From an uncultured Ruminococcus sp. (GTDB lineage Bacteria > Bacillota > Clostridia > Oscillospirales > Acutalibacteraceae), in NCBI GenBank assembly GCA_905233755.1, contig CAJODM010000011.1:1-64000 (forward strand): a stretch of DNA of 64,000 nt, in the 5' to 3' direction. The notes under the pieces were generated by a model. The model searched no databases. It was not told the origin of the DNA and saw only the letters and a program-made list of their open reading frames with translations. Below are positions 52,651 to 60,837 of this stretch, one piece after another (position 1 is the stretch's first letter; each line of letters opens with the position of its first letter). A program made the position numbers and the translations under genes.

Positions 52651-54534
52651 CTATACCATCAGCCCGAACACGAGGTCGGCGATCTGTGAGGGGTTGTCGA
52701 TCGACAGCCCGCTGACGAGCCGCGCCTGGGCATAGAGGATCTTGGTATAGTCCGACAGCTTCGATTTGTCATGTGCAAACAGCTCGAACAGCCGCTCCTT
52801 GATGGCGTGGTCGGTGTTGATCTCGAGCACCGTCTCCGCCTTGATGTGCTCGTTCTCGGTGCCGGGCATCTTGTTGAGGATCTGCTCCATGCCGACCGAC
52901 AGCGTCCCCTCGCTCGACAGCGCGACGGCGTGCGATCCGAGCGCGCCGGTGAACCGAACCTTGGCGACTGCGCCCTCGAGCGCGTCTTTCATATACCCGA
53001 GCAGATCGGCGGCGTTATCGTTGAGCTCGCGCACCTTCTCTTTGGCGTCGTCATCCGAGAGGTCGAGGTTCTCGGTACAGACGTTGAGGAATGATTTGCC
53101 GTCATAGGCGGACAGGATCTGGATCGCAAACTCGTCGATATCCTCAGTCAGGTACAGCACCTCGAACTCCTTGCCGATCACCGCCTCGACCTGCGGCAGC
53201 AGCGAGATCTTGCCGATGCTCTCGCCGACGGCATAGTAGATCTTGTCCTGATCGGGCTTCATCCGCTCGACATACTCCTTGAGCGTGACATACTTCTGCT
53301 CGGCAGAGGACTTGAACAGGATGAGTTCCTGCAGCGTGTCCTTGTGCGCGCCGAACGACGAGTAGATGCCCCACTTGAGCGCGGCGCCGAACGATGAGAA
53401 GAACTGCTCGTACTTCTCGCGATCCGTCCGCAGCATCTTGGACAGCTCGGAGGTGATCTTCTTCTCGATCGCTTTTGCGATGATCTTGAGCCCACGGTCG
53501 TGCTGCAGCATCTCGCGCGAGATGTTCAGCGACAGATCGGCGCTGTCCACCAGCCCCTTGACAAAGCTGTAGTGATCCGGCAGCAGCTCCTTGCACTTCT
53601 CCATGATGAGCACGCCGCTGGAGTATAGCTGCAGCCCCTTCTCGTACTCGCGGCTGTAGTAGTCGTACGGCGCGTGGGACGGGATGAACAGCAGCGCGGT
53701 ATAGTCCGCCGTACCCTCGGTCTTCTGGCGGATGACCTTGAGCGGCGCGTCATAATCCATGAACTTGTCCTTATAGTAGTTGGCATAGTCCTCGTCGCTG
53801 ACGTCTGACGGGGATTTCCTCCAGATGGGGATCATGCTGTTGAGTGTCTCGTCCTCGTGCACGGTCTCGTATTCGTCGCTGTCGTCTTTCTTGTGCCTTT
53901 GCTCGGTGAGCATCCGGATGGGGTAGCGGATATAGTCGCTGTACTTCTTCACCAGCTCGCGCAGCCGATAGGTCTCGAGGAACGGGGTGTACGGCTCGTC
54001 GTCGGTGTCCGGCTTGATGTGCAGGGTGATGACGGTGCCCGCCGTGTCCTTGTCGCACGGCTTGACGGTATAGCCGTCGGCGCCCGCGCTCTCCCATACA
54101 TACGCTTCGTCAGCGCCGTAGGCGCGGCTCTCGACGCGGATGTTGTCGGCGACCATGAACGCCGAGTAGAACCCGACGCCGAACTGGCCGATGATGTCGA
54201 TCTGATCGCCGCTCTCCTCGGAGCGCTTGAAGTCGAGCGAGCCGCTCTTGGCGATCGTGCCGAGGTTGTTTTCGAGCTCGTTCTGCGTCATGCCGCAGCC
54301 GTTGTCCTCGATCGTCAGCGTGCGCGCGTCCTTGTCGGCGGTGATGCGAATCTCATAGTCATCGCGCGAGAGCGTGACCGAATCATCCGTCAGCGACCGA
54401 AAGTACAGCTTGTCGATCGCGTCGCTTGCGTTGGAGATGAGCTCGCGAAGAAAAATCTCCTTGTGGGTGTAGATGGAGTTGACCATCATGTCGAGCAGCT
54501 TCTTGCTCTCGGTTTTGAACTGTTTTTTTGCCAT
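52651..54534 (-). CDS. htpG: Chaperone HtpG (Hsp90)
   Basis: ATP-dependent chaperone. The GHKL ATPase domain shows ELISNASDAIDKL near residue 29, TIEDNGCGMTQNEL near 74, and GQFGVGFYSAFMVAD near 115. Middle and dimerisation domains follow, with REMLQHDRGLKIIAKAIEKK. Length 627 residues. It is first in the transcript with flavodoxin and aldo/keto reductase downstream. No CtsR box is evident upstream; a repeat mosaic lies there instead. Confidence 0.97.
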   Translation of the reverse strand: MAKKQFKTESKKLLDMMVNSIYTHKEIFLRELISNASDAIDKLYFRSLTDDSVTLSRDDYEIRITADKDARTLTIEDNGCGMTQNELENNLGTIAKSGSLDFKRSEESGDQIDIIGQFGVGFYSAFMVADNIRVESRAYGADEAYVWESAGADGYTVKPCDKDTAGTVITLHIKPDTDDEPYTPFLETYRLRELVKKYSDYIRYPIRMLTEQRHKKDDSDEYETVHEDETLNSMIPIWRKSPSDVSDEDYANYYKDKFMDYDAPLKVIRQKTEGTADYTALLFIPSHAPYDYYSREYEKGLQLYSSGVLIMEKCKELLPDHYSFVKGLVDSADLSLNISREMLQHDRGLKIIAKAIEKKITSELSKMLRTDREKYEQFFSSFGAALKWGIYSSFGAHKDTLQELILFKSSAEQKYVTLKEYVERMKPDQDKIYYAVGESIGKISLLPQVEAVIGKEFEVLYLTEDIDEFAIQILSAYDGKSFLNVCTENLDLSDDDAKEKVRELNDNAADLLGYMKDALEGAVAKVRFTGALGSHAVALSSEGTLSVGMEQILNKMPGTENEHIKAETVLEINTDHAIKERLFELFAHDKSKLSDYTKILYAQARLVSGLSIDNPSQIADLVFGLMV

Positions 54535-54786
54535 AATAAACCCTTCTTTATCTTGAAACTTATGATAGAAAAATTGAAAACGGAAAGTGGAAAATCCCGG
54601 TCACTCAATTGCTCGGAAAAAGGGATTCGTTACGGATGATGAGATTCCCCTCACAGGGGAATCTCACCGTCCGTTATCAATGCAAAGCGGTCATAGACCT
54701 TCCGGATGATGTGGTCATCATCCCTACGATTCTATGCAGCGTTTTCGTGACACCGTAGGGACGGTGACCACACCGTCCGCAACTCT
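54535..54786. repeat. Dispersed repeat mosaic, copy 2
   Basis: Gene-free DNA made of modules. A 53-base segment (54599-54651) is an exact inverted copy of 60393-60445. The hairpin AGATTCCCCTCACAGGGGAATCT at 54643-54665 is given here by position (arms AGATTCCCCT and AGGGGAATCT). GGATGATG-TGGT-CATCATCC lies at 54704-54723. An inverted exact copy of the 27-base module of 60206-60232 lies at 54753-54779. Finally, heptamer-type TTCACTCTTCACT runs supply the last codons of the dehydratase gene. Confidence 0.88.
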
Positions 54787-55647
54787 TCACTCTTCACTAT
54801 CCAAGAACACCTGCGGCAGGTGCTCGATGATATCGCTCGGGAGCATCGCGGTTCGGCTCAAGTGCTGAGCGGCGATATCGCCCGCGAGCGCGTGGATATG
54901 CACGCCCATCACAGCGGCGTCGAACGCGTCGGCGCCCTGTGCCATGAGCGAAGCGATGATCCCCGACAGCACGTCGCCCGAGCCGCCCTTCGCCATCCCG
55001 GGGTTGCCGGCGGTGTTGAGGAGCATCCCATCGCACGACGCGACGATGGTGCGATCCCCTTTGAGCACCAGCACGGTGTTCGGATAGGCGTCGATGAACC
55101 GCTCTGCGGCGTCCGCTCGCTTGCTGTCGGTCGTGCCGACCGATATCCCCGTCATCCGCTCGAACTCCTTTGGGTGCGGGGTGAGCACCGCCCCGGCGGT
55201 GCGCGCACACAGCGCGTCCATATCCGCACACAGCGCGTTCAGCCCGTCGGCATCGAGCAGCAGGGGAGAGGTACACTCCCTGACGACTTGGGCGATCAGC
55301 GGGCGGGTCGAGTCGGTGTTGCCGATGCCGCACCCTATCACAGCCGCGTTGCAGGCGTTCATCCGCCTGAGGATCATATCGGCGTGTGCTGCCGAGAGCA
55401 CTCCGTCGAGCGGCAGGCACACCGCCTCGGGAGCATAGGCGGTGAAGGCGGGATAGATGCTCTGCGGCAGCATCTGGTACAGCAGCCCGACGCCCGAGCG
55501 CAGCGCGGCGCGTGCACACAGCATCGCCGCGCCCGCATAGCCGTAGCTGCCGGTGACAGCGCACAGCGACCCCATCGTGCCCTTGTGGGCGTTATCGGGG
55601 CGGGGCGGCAGATGCTCCCGGATATCGTCGCGTGTGATCGTTCTCAT
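54787..55647 (-). CDS. nnrD: ADP-dependent NAD(P)H-hydrate dehydratase
   Basis: Repairs damaged hydrated NAD(P)H. The ribokinase-like fold shows GSYGYAGAAMLCARAALRSG near residue 33, VLTPHPKEFERMTG near 156, and AKGGSGDVLSGIIASLMAQG near 218, with the conserved GSGD motif. Length 286 residues. It contains only the dehydratase domain; the epimerase (NnrE) usually fused to it is absent. Start overlaps the stop of the preceding gene by four bases. The final residues DSEE come from repeat sequence (GATAGTGAAGAGTGA), so the natural end may have been changed. Confidence 0.93.
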   Translation of the reverse strand: MRTITRDDIREHLPPRPDNAHKGTMGSLCAVTGSYGYAGAAMLCARAALRSGVGLLYQMLPQSIYPAFTAYAPEAVCLPLDGVLSAAHADMILRRMNACNAAVIGCGIGNTDSTRPLIAQVVRECTSPLLLDADGLNALCADMDALCARTAGAVLTPHPKEFERMTGISVGTTDSKRADAAERFIDAYPNTVLVLKGDRTIVASCDGMLLNTAGNPGMAKGGSGDVLSGIIASLMAQGADAFDAAVMGVHIHALAGDIAAQHLSRTAMLPSDIIEHLPQVFLDSEE

Positions 55648-56186
55648 AGGAGCTTGTCGTGATAGACAGCGAGCGCGACCTCGCGGTTGAAGTACGGCTT
55701 CATCGCTGTGAGGATCTTCTCCTTCGGGCAGAAGACGATCGCGTTCTTCCGACCGTTCTCAGCGGGGAAGGTGGCGACCAGGTTCTGCTCGTCATAGCTG
55801 CGCGCGGCGACATCATATACCTTATTGAGCTTGAGCGCGGACATTTTCTCATCGCTGTAGAAGAAGATCCCGTCAATCTCCTTGATGTCGAGCTTGAGCA
55901 CCTTCTTGCGCCGACGCTGGGCGATGACCTTATCGACGCGGAACGTCGAGCCGAGGACGGCATATTCGTACTCGAACTTCAGCGAGGTGATGAAGTACCA
56001 CGCGAGATAGACCGCAAACAGCAGCAAAAACAGCCCGATCACCACCAGATAGTACCGTTCGATGAGCTTGCCCAGCACCATGAAGAACGCGGGCACGGCC
56101 GCCGCTATGAGGATGATCAGCACCACGTTCAGCGTATAGCGCGGGGTGCGGTCGCGCCGCACCACCTGTTCGACCAGAGTATCCAT
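55644..56186 (-). CDS. Uncharacterised membrane protein, two helices and a cytoplasmic domain
   Basis: A 180-residue protein of unknown function, similar in layout to the clostridial family DUF6106 (tentative). Two hydrophobic segments lie near residues 22-43 and 50-68, with a basic loop between. A soluble domain of about 110 residues follows that contains KFEYEYAVLGSTFRVDKVIA and the basic stretch AQRRRKKVLKLD. Start at 56186, behind AAGGAAGTG. The stop overlaps the dehydratase start (ATGA), so both are co-translated. It is divergent from pheST. Confidence 0.6.
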   Translation of the reverse strand: MDTLVEQVVRRDRTPRYTLNVVLIILIAAAVPAFFMVLGKLIERYYLVVIGLFLLLFAVYLAWYFITSLKFEYEYAVLGSTFRVDKVIAQRRRKKVLKLDIKEIDGIFFYSDEKMSALKLNKVYDVAARSYDEQNLVATFPAENGRKNAIVFCPKEKILTAMKPYFNREVALAVYHDKLL

Positions 56187-56247
56187 ATCATTCACTTCCT
56201 TTATACGGTACTATAACATATTTCAATCCCTTTTTCAATAAAAAAGC

Positions 56248-56276
56248 TTGCAAAACCCGCTCCTTGGTGCTAAAAT
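56248..56276 (+). promoter_or_regulatory. Promoter of pheST
   Basis: TTGCAA at 56248-56253 and TAAAAT at 56271-56276 with a 17-base spacer, just upstream of the T-box leader. Confidence 0.75.
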
Positions 56277-56283
56277 ATACCCG

Positions 56284-56525
56284 ATAACGTGATGACGGAG
56301 AGAGTAGTCCCCGATCCGTTCGCCAAGAGAGCGCGTGCCATGGGCTGAGAGCGCGCGCCGAACGCCGAGGATGAAGTTCACTCCCGAGCGGCCCGACTGA
56401 ACCCTTAGCAGTAGGTCGGGACGACTGACCTGCGTTATAGGGTCGATGAGCGCCCGCCGTCACGGCGGGAATATGGGTGGTACCGCGGATCCTCCGTCCC
56501 TGTCGGGATGGGGGACTATTTTTTT
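56284..56525 (+). promoter_or_regulatory. T-box leader, phenylalanine-specific
   Basis: A classic T-box that senses uncharged tRNA-Phe. GATGACGGAGAGAGTA starts stem I, the specifier loop holds the Phe codon TTC at 56377-56379 in the context ATGAAGTTCACTC, and the conserved T-box GGGTGGTACCGCG is at 56475-56487. The terminator follows at 56491-56514 with seven T. When tRNA-Phe is uncharged, its 3' end pairs with the T-box bulge and the antiterminator forms. Confidence 0.96.
56491..56525 (+). terminator. Regulated terminator of the Phe T-box
   Basis: A 10-bp stem (CCTCCGTCCC with GGGATGGGGG, including G-T pairs) and seven T before the pheS ribosome site AGGAGG. Confidence 0.93.
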
Positions 56526-56541
56526 ATCTAGGAGGAACGAT

Positions 56542-57597
56542 ATGAAAGAGAAGCTCGAACAGCTACGAGAACAGCTCGCCGCCGAGCTGTCGGAGGCCGT
56601 CGATATGCAGTCGATCGAGAACCTGCGCGTCAAGTACCTCGGCAAGAAGGGCTCCGTCACCGACCTGCTCAAGGGGATGAAGGATCTGTCGAATGAGGAG
56701 AAGAAGCATTTCGGCATGCTCGTCAACCAGCTCAAGTCCCAGACCGCCGAGAGCATCGCCCGCCGCTCAAGCGAGCTCAAGGAGCTCGAGATCAAACGCG
56801 AGATCGAGCTGATGCCCGCGTTCGATCTGACGATCCCGTCGTCCGCCGAGCGTGGCTCCTATCATCCCATCACGCTGGTACAGCGCGAGTGTGAGCGCAT
56901 CTTCACCACCATGGGATTCAACGTCGAGGACTATCCCGAGGTGGTGACCGACTATGAGTGCTTCGAGGCGGTCAACGTCCCCAAGGATCACCCCGCCCGC
57001 GATATGCAGGACACCTACTATCTCGAGAACGGCGAGCTCTTGAAGTCCCAGACATCCGCCGCCCAGAACGCGATCCTGCGCAAGTACGGCTCACGGCTGA
57101 TCGAGGACGGGATGCCGATCCGCGCGATCTTCCCGGGGAGGTGCTTTCGCAACGAGGCGACCGACGCCACCCATGAGAACACGTTCTTCCAGATGGAGGG
57201 CGTGATGGTGGATCGGAACATCTCGATCTCCAACCTCATCTACTTTATGAAGACGATGCTCTCCGAGGTGTTCCAGAAGGACATCAAGGTGCGGCTGCGG
57301 CCCGGGTTCTTTCCCTTTGTCGAGCCGGGGTTCGAGCTGGATATCAGCTGTCTGATCTGCGGCGGCGACGAGGGATGCCCCTCGTGCAACCACTCGGGCT
57401 GGCTCGAGCTGTGCCCCTGCGGGATGATCCATCCCGCGGTGCTGCGCGAGGGCGGGATCGACCCCGAGGAGTACACCGGATTTGCGTTCGGGCTGGGGCT
57501 GACGCGGCTGGCGATGATGAAGTACGGGATCAAGGATATCCGTGATCTGAACGCGGGCTCCCTGAGGGTGCTCGACCAGTTCTGTGAGGACAAGTAA
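56542..57597 (+). CDS. pheS: Phenylalanyl-tRNA synthetase alpha subunit
   Basis: Catalytic subunit that charges tRNA-Phe. An N-terminal coiled coil (KEKLEQLREQLAAELSEA) is followed by the class II core: motif 2 region FPGRCFRNEATDATHENTFF near residue 197, GFFPFVEPGFELDISC near 255, and motif 3 GFAFGLGLTRLAMMKYGI near 315. Length 351 residues. Start at 56542 behind AGGAGG; upstream ORF extension is T-box RNA. pheT follows 13 bases later. Confidence 0.98.
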   Translation: MKEKLEQLREQLAAELSEAVDMQSIENLRVKYLGKKGSVTDLLKGMKDLSNEEKKHFGMLVNQLKSQTAESIARRSSELKELEIKREIELMPAFDLTIPSSAERGSYHPITLVQRECERIFTTMGFNVEDYPEVVTDYECFEAVNVPKDHPARDMQDTYYLENGELLKSQTSAAQNAILRKYGSRLIEDGMPIRAIFPGRCFRNEATDATHENTFFQMEGVMVDRNISISNLIYFMKTMLSEVFQKDIKVRLRPGFFPFVEPGFELDISCLICGGDEGCPSCNHSGWLELCPCGMIHPAVLREGGIDPEEYTGFAFGLGLTRLAMMKYGIKDIRDLNAGSLRVLDQFCEDK

Positions 57598-57610
57598 GGG
57601 AGGCAGTCGG

Positions 57611-59968
57611 ATGTTTTTATCAATGAATTGGATCAAGGACTTCGTTGATCTGTCGGGGCTCGACGAGCTCGAGCTGATCAACCGGTTCTCGCTGTCGACC
57701 GCCGAGGTCGAGAACGATATACAGCACAAGGGCAGCGATATCAGCGGCGTCGTCGTCGCCGAGATCCTGTCGGTCGAGCCACACCCCGAGTCGAAGAAGC
57801 TGCACCTGCTTAAGGTGGACGCCGGCGGCGATACGCCCACCGACGTCGTGTGCGGCGCGCCGAACGTGCGCGTCGGGATGAAGACCGCGTTCGCACCGGT
57901 GGGGGCGCGCCTGGGCGAGATCGAGATCGCGCCGCGTCCGCTCGCGGGATATATGAGCCACGGGATGTGCTGCTCTGAGCGCGAGCTCGGCATCAGCGAC
58001 GATCACGCGGGGATCATGGAGATCACCGATGACGTCGTCAACGGCACCGATATCAAGGAGCTGTACGCGATCGACGACATCATCTTTGAGGTGGACAACA
58101 AGTCGCTGACCAACCGCCCCGATCTGTGGAGCCACTACGGGATCGCGCGCGAGTTCTCGGCGATCGCCCGCCGACCGCTACGCGCGCTGCCGACAGAGGA
58201 TCTGACGGCGTATGATGCGCTGCCGCAGGTGGACATGAAGATCGAGGATCCGCTGTGCCAGCGCTATAGCTGCCTGCAGTTCGAGAACATCTCGCGGTTG
58301 ATCTCGCCGGTGAATATGCGTATCCGGCTGTACTACTGCGGGATGCGCGCGATCAACTTCCTCGCCGATATGACCAACTACCTGATGCTCGAGATGGGCC
58401 AGCCGATGCACGCGTTCGACTCCCGCAAGGTAGGGAGCATCCGCATCAAGCGGTTCGACCATGAGTTTGACTTTACGACCCTCGACGGCGTACAGCGGCA
58501 TATCGACACCGATACGCTGATGATCTGCAACGGTGATACGCCGGTCGCCATCGCCGGTATCATGGGCGGGCTCGACTCTCAGATCGTCGAGGATACCCAT
58601 ACCCTGACGCTCGAGTCGGCGACCTTTGACGCGGTGTCTATCCGCAAGTCTACCGTGCGCCTGTCCCACCGCACCGACGCCTCGATGCGATATGAGAAGT
58701 CGCTCGATCCCGCGTTGACGACTGCGGCGATAGCGCGGTTCGTCTATCTGCTGCGGCAGTATGACAGCGGGGTGCAGGTGAAGTCGTCGCTGACCGACGA
58801 CTATGCCTATCATTATCCCGAGATCACCCTGAGCTTTGACAAGGCGTACGTCGACCGCTATACCGGTATCGCGATCGACAACGACACCATCGTCGATACG
58901 CTATCGCGGCTGGGGTTCGCGGTGACGCTGTCGGGCGACGACTTCACCGTTACGGTGCCCTCGTGGCGCGCCACCAAGGACGTCACCATCAAGGCGGATA
59001 TCATCGAGGAGATCACCCGTATCTTCGGGTATGATAACTTTGAGGTGCATACCGCGGCGGCGCCGCTGTTCCCGACGCGCCCCGAATATGTGAAGAAGGA
59101 CGAGGACAACATCAAGGATATCCTTGTCAAGAAGTATAACCTGCACGAGGTACACTCGTATATCTGGAACTATGTGGACGAGCTCTCCGATATCGGGATC
59201 GACAACGTCGGCCGGATCAAGCTGCAGAACGCCTCGAACCCCAACATCGAGACCATCCGCAGCTCGATGATCCCGACACAGCTCTGTCAGGTGAGGTCGA
59301 ACCTCGGCTACGCGCCGTCGTTCGGGATATTCGAGATCGGCAGGGTCGTCACCGGCATGAAGGACGGCCTGTGCATTGAGGAGAAGCACCTCGCCGTCAC
59401 CCTGTATCAGAAGGGCGCCGACGTGCGCTCGCTTTACTATCGGCTCAAGGAGATGATCGAGGAGCTTGCGCTGGAGCTCAAGCACCTGCCGGTCGCGTTC
59501 GCGCCGGTATCGCCCGAGCGAGAGTATGAGCACCCGACGAACCTGTACGAGATCATCGTCGACGGCACATCCATCGGTCGGATCGGCATCCTGCACCCAT
59601 CGGTGCAGAAGAAGCTTGACCGCCGCGCCGTGGTGGTGTTCGCCGAGCTGGATGTGGATCGGTTCGCAGCGATAGATAGCGCCGATATCGTGTATGACGA
59701 GCCGTCCAAGTACCCGAGCATTGAGATCGACCTGAGCTTCCTGACGTCCCGTTTCGAGCCGATCAAGAAGGCGATCGACGCTGCATCCTGTGCTTTGATC
59801 CGAAAGGTGGAGGTCATCGATATCTATGAGGCGGAGGACGCGTCGTCCATTGCGGTGCGCCTGACGTTCTCGGACAACACCCGCACGCTGACGCGCGACG
59901 AGGTCACCGCTGTCAGCGACAGCATCGTCGATACCCTCGAGCAGTCCGGTATCCGGCTGAAGGGATAA
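57611..59968 (+). CDS. pheT: Phenylalanyl-tRNA synthetase beta subunit
   Basis: Non-catalytic partner with tRNA-binding and editing domains. Order: tRNA-binding domain (VVVAEILSVEPHPESKKLHL near residue 40), B3/B4 editing region (around LADMTNYLMLEMGQPMHAFD near 250), B5, the class II-like core (IKLQNASNPNIETIRSSMIP), and the anticodon-binding ferredoxin fold at the end (PSKYPSIEIDLSFL). Length 785 residues. Start at 57611 behind AGGGAGG. It is controlled with pheS by the T-box. Confidence 0.98.
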   Translation: MFLSMNWIKDFVDLSGLDELELINRFSLSTAEVENDIQHKGSDISGVVVAEILSVEPHPESKKLHLLKVDAGGDTPTDVVCGAPNVRVGMKTAFAPVGARLGEIEIAPRPLAGYMSHGMCCSERELGISDDHAGIMEITDDVVNGTDIKELYAIDDIIFEVDNKSLTNRPDLWSHYGIAREFSAIARRPLRALPTEDLTAYDALPQVDMKIEDPLCQRYSCLQFENISRLISPVNMRIRLYYCGMRAINFLADMTNYLMLEMGQPMHAFDSRKVGSIRIKRFDHEFDFTTLDGVQRHIDTDTLMICNGDTPVAIAGIMGGLDSQIVEDTHTLTLESATFDAVSIRKSTVRLSHRTDASMRYEKSLDPALTTAAIARFVYLLRQYDSGVQVKSSLTDDYAYHYPEITLSFDKAYVDRYTGIAIDNDTIVDTLSRLGFAVTLSGDDFTVTVPSWRATKDVTIKADIIEEITRIFGYDNFEVHTAAAPLFPTRPEYVKKDEDNIKDILVKKYNLHEVHSYIWNYVDELSDIGIDNVGRIKLQNASNPNIETIRSSMIPTQLCQVRSNLGYAPSFGIFEIGRVVTGMKDGLCIEEKHLAVTLYQKGADVRSLYYRLKEMIEELALELKHLPVAFAPVSPEREYEHPTNLYEIIVDGTSIGRIGILHPSVQKKLDRRAVVVFAELDVDRFAAIDSADIVYDEPSKYPSIEIDLSFLTSRFEPIKKAIDAASCALIRKVEVIDIYEAEDASSIAVRLTFSDNTRTLTRDEVTAVSDSIVDTLEQSGIRLKG

Positions 59969-60024
59969 TTCTGTAGAAGAAAATACACGCAGTCGTGTCC
60001 GGCGGGCACGGCTGTGCTTTTTCA

Positions 60025-60123
60025 CTTTATAAGAAACTGCTCGTTTCTTATAAAGAAAAAAGATTTATATGCCCACCGATTTTGCTGAAGCAATAATCGG
60101 TGATGGCTATACGAAATGCGCGC
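60025..60123. repeat. 99-base dispersed repeat, copy 2
   Basis: Same orientation as 43373-43471, 95 of 99 bases identical without gaps. Here it follows pheT. The two internal hairpins are kept. Confidence 0.93.
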
Positions 60124-60140
60124 AAAGCGCGCTTTCTTGA

Positions 60141-60195
60141 GTGAATAATGAAGACTGAAGAATGAAGAATTGCGGGAAACCCCTACGGGTTTTTG
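60141..60195. repeat. Heptamer run and AAACCC hairpin module
   Basis: GTGAATAATGAAGACTGAAG-type units (60141-60168) followed by AAACCC-CTAC-GGGTTT (60177-60192) and TTGGATTT. Corresponding parts occur at 38.4 and 61.2 kb; the hairpin arms differ there by paired changes. Confidence 0.85.
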
Positions 60196-60205
60196 GATTT
60201 ATATT

Positions 60206-60232
60206 CGGACGGTGTGGTCACCGTCCCTACGG
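60206..60232. repeat. 27-base hairpin module, copy A
   Basis: Contains GGACGGTG-TGGT-CACCGTCC followed by CTACGG. Exact copies lie at 60272-60298 (direct) and 54753-54779 (inverted). Confidence 0.92.
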
Positions 60233-60271
60233 TGCCGAGGAAACGCCCGCATGGGCGGACGGTGCATTTTG

Positions 60272-60298
60272 CGGACGGTGTGGTCACCGTCCCTACGG
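60272..60298. repeat. 27-base hairpin module, copy B
   Basis: Direct exact copy of 60206-60232, 66 bases further on. Confidence 0.92.
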
Positions 60299-60383
60299 CA
60301 TCAAGGAAATGTCCGTTAAAAATGTAGGGATGATGACTCCTCCAGCGAGGACGGCTCACCCTTTTGTCCGCGATGCGGACATT

Positions 60384-60445
60384 TCCCCTCACAGGGGAAT
60401 CTCATCATCCGTAACGAATCCCTTTTTCCGAGCAATTGAGTGACC
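60384..60445. repeat. 53-base repeat with CCCCT hairpin, inverted copy
   Basis: Bases 60393-60445 equal the reverse complement of 54599-54651 without a mismatch. The neighbouring TTCCCCTCACAGGGGAA hairpin has its loop in the same plus-strand reading as the other copy although the arms are inverted. Confidence 0.92.
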
Positions 60446-60505
60446 GCAATTTTCCGCTTTCCATTTTCCACTTTCCATTGAACAGGGGGTGGAAAAAGTT
60501 ATGAC

Positions 60506-60534
60506 TTGCATTATTTGTCAATATGGTGTATACT
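60506..60534 (+). promoter_or_regulatory. Promoter of ireB
   Basis: TTGCAT at 60506-60511 and TATACT at 60529-60534 with a 17-base spacer. Confidence 0.72.
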
Positions 60535-60567
60535 ATATGCGTAATGGTATATGACGGAGGTGTTTCT

Positions 60568-60813
60568 ATGTTAGATAAGACGATGATTTTCTCCTTAGGC
60601 GGCAACAAGGACGATGAGCTCAAGGCGGCGCTCACGACTGTCTATGACGCGCTCAAGAAGAAGGGCTACAACCCGGTCAATCAGATCGTCGGGTACATCC
60701 TGAGCGAGGATCCCACCTATATCACTACATACGGTAACGCCAGAAACATTATCAGCAAGATCGACCGCGACGACCTTCTCGAGGCGATGCTGAAGTCGTA
60801 CCTGAATATCTAA
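60568..60813 (+). CDS. ireB: IreB family regulatory phosphoprotein
   Basis: Small protein (81 residues) of the UPF0297/IreB family. In enterococci IreB is a substrate of the Ser/Thr kinase IreK and affects cephalosporin tolerance. Conserved parts: DKTMIFSLGG, VYDALKKKGYNPVNQIVGYI and DPTYITTYGNARNIISKI. Start at 60568 behind CGGAGGTG. In most Firmicutes ireB is followed by ruvX and a DUF1292 gene; here the next gene is unrelated to those. The kinase is not in the window. Confidence 0.94.
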   Translation: MLDKTMIFSLGGNKDDELKAALTTVYDALKKKGYNPVNQIVGYILSEDPTYITTYGNARNIISKIDRDDLLEAMLKSYLNI

Positions 60814-60837
60814 TCACTATAGAAGGGACTGATCCTT

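Larger units (their letters stand above)
59969..60567. other. Gene-free stretch composed of dispersed repeats
   Basis: About 600 bases between pheT and ireB. It holds an imperfect GC-rich hairpin behind pheT (about 59990-60021), the 99-base repeat, heptamer runs, the AAACCC hairpin, two copies of the GGACGGTG hairpin, a GTAGGGATGATGAC fragment (60325-60338), the 53-base repeat, and TTTCCATTTTCCACTTTCC repeats (60457-60478), then the ireB promoter. No coding region is credible. Confidence 0.8.

Noticed and set aside
59990-60021. Clean intrinsic terminator behind pheT
   Set aside because: The GC-rich hairpin pairs only with several mismatches, so it is mentioned only as part of the repeat region.
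38387-60490. Insertion sequences or a prophage remnant
   Set aside because: No transposase, integrase or phage gene is visible, and the repeats are too short to code for one.
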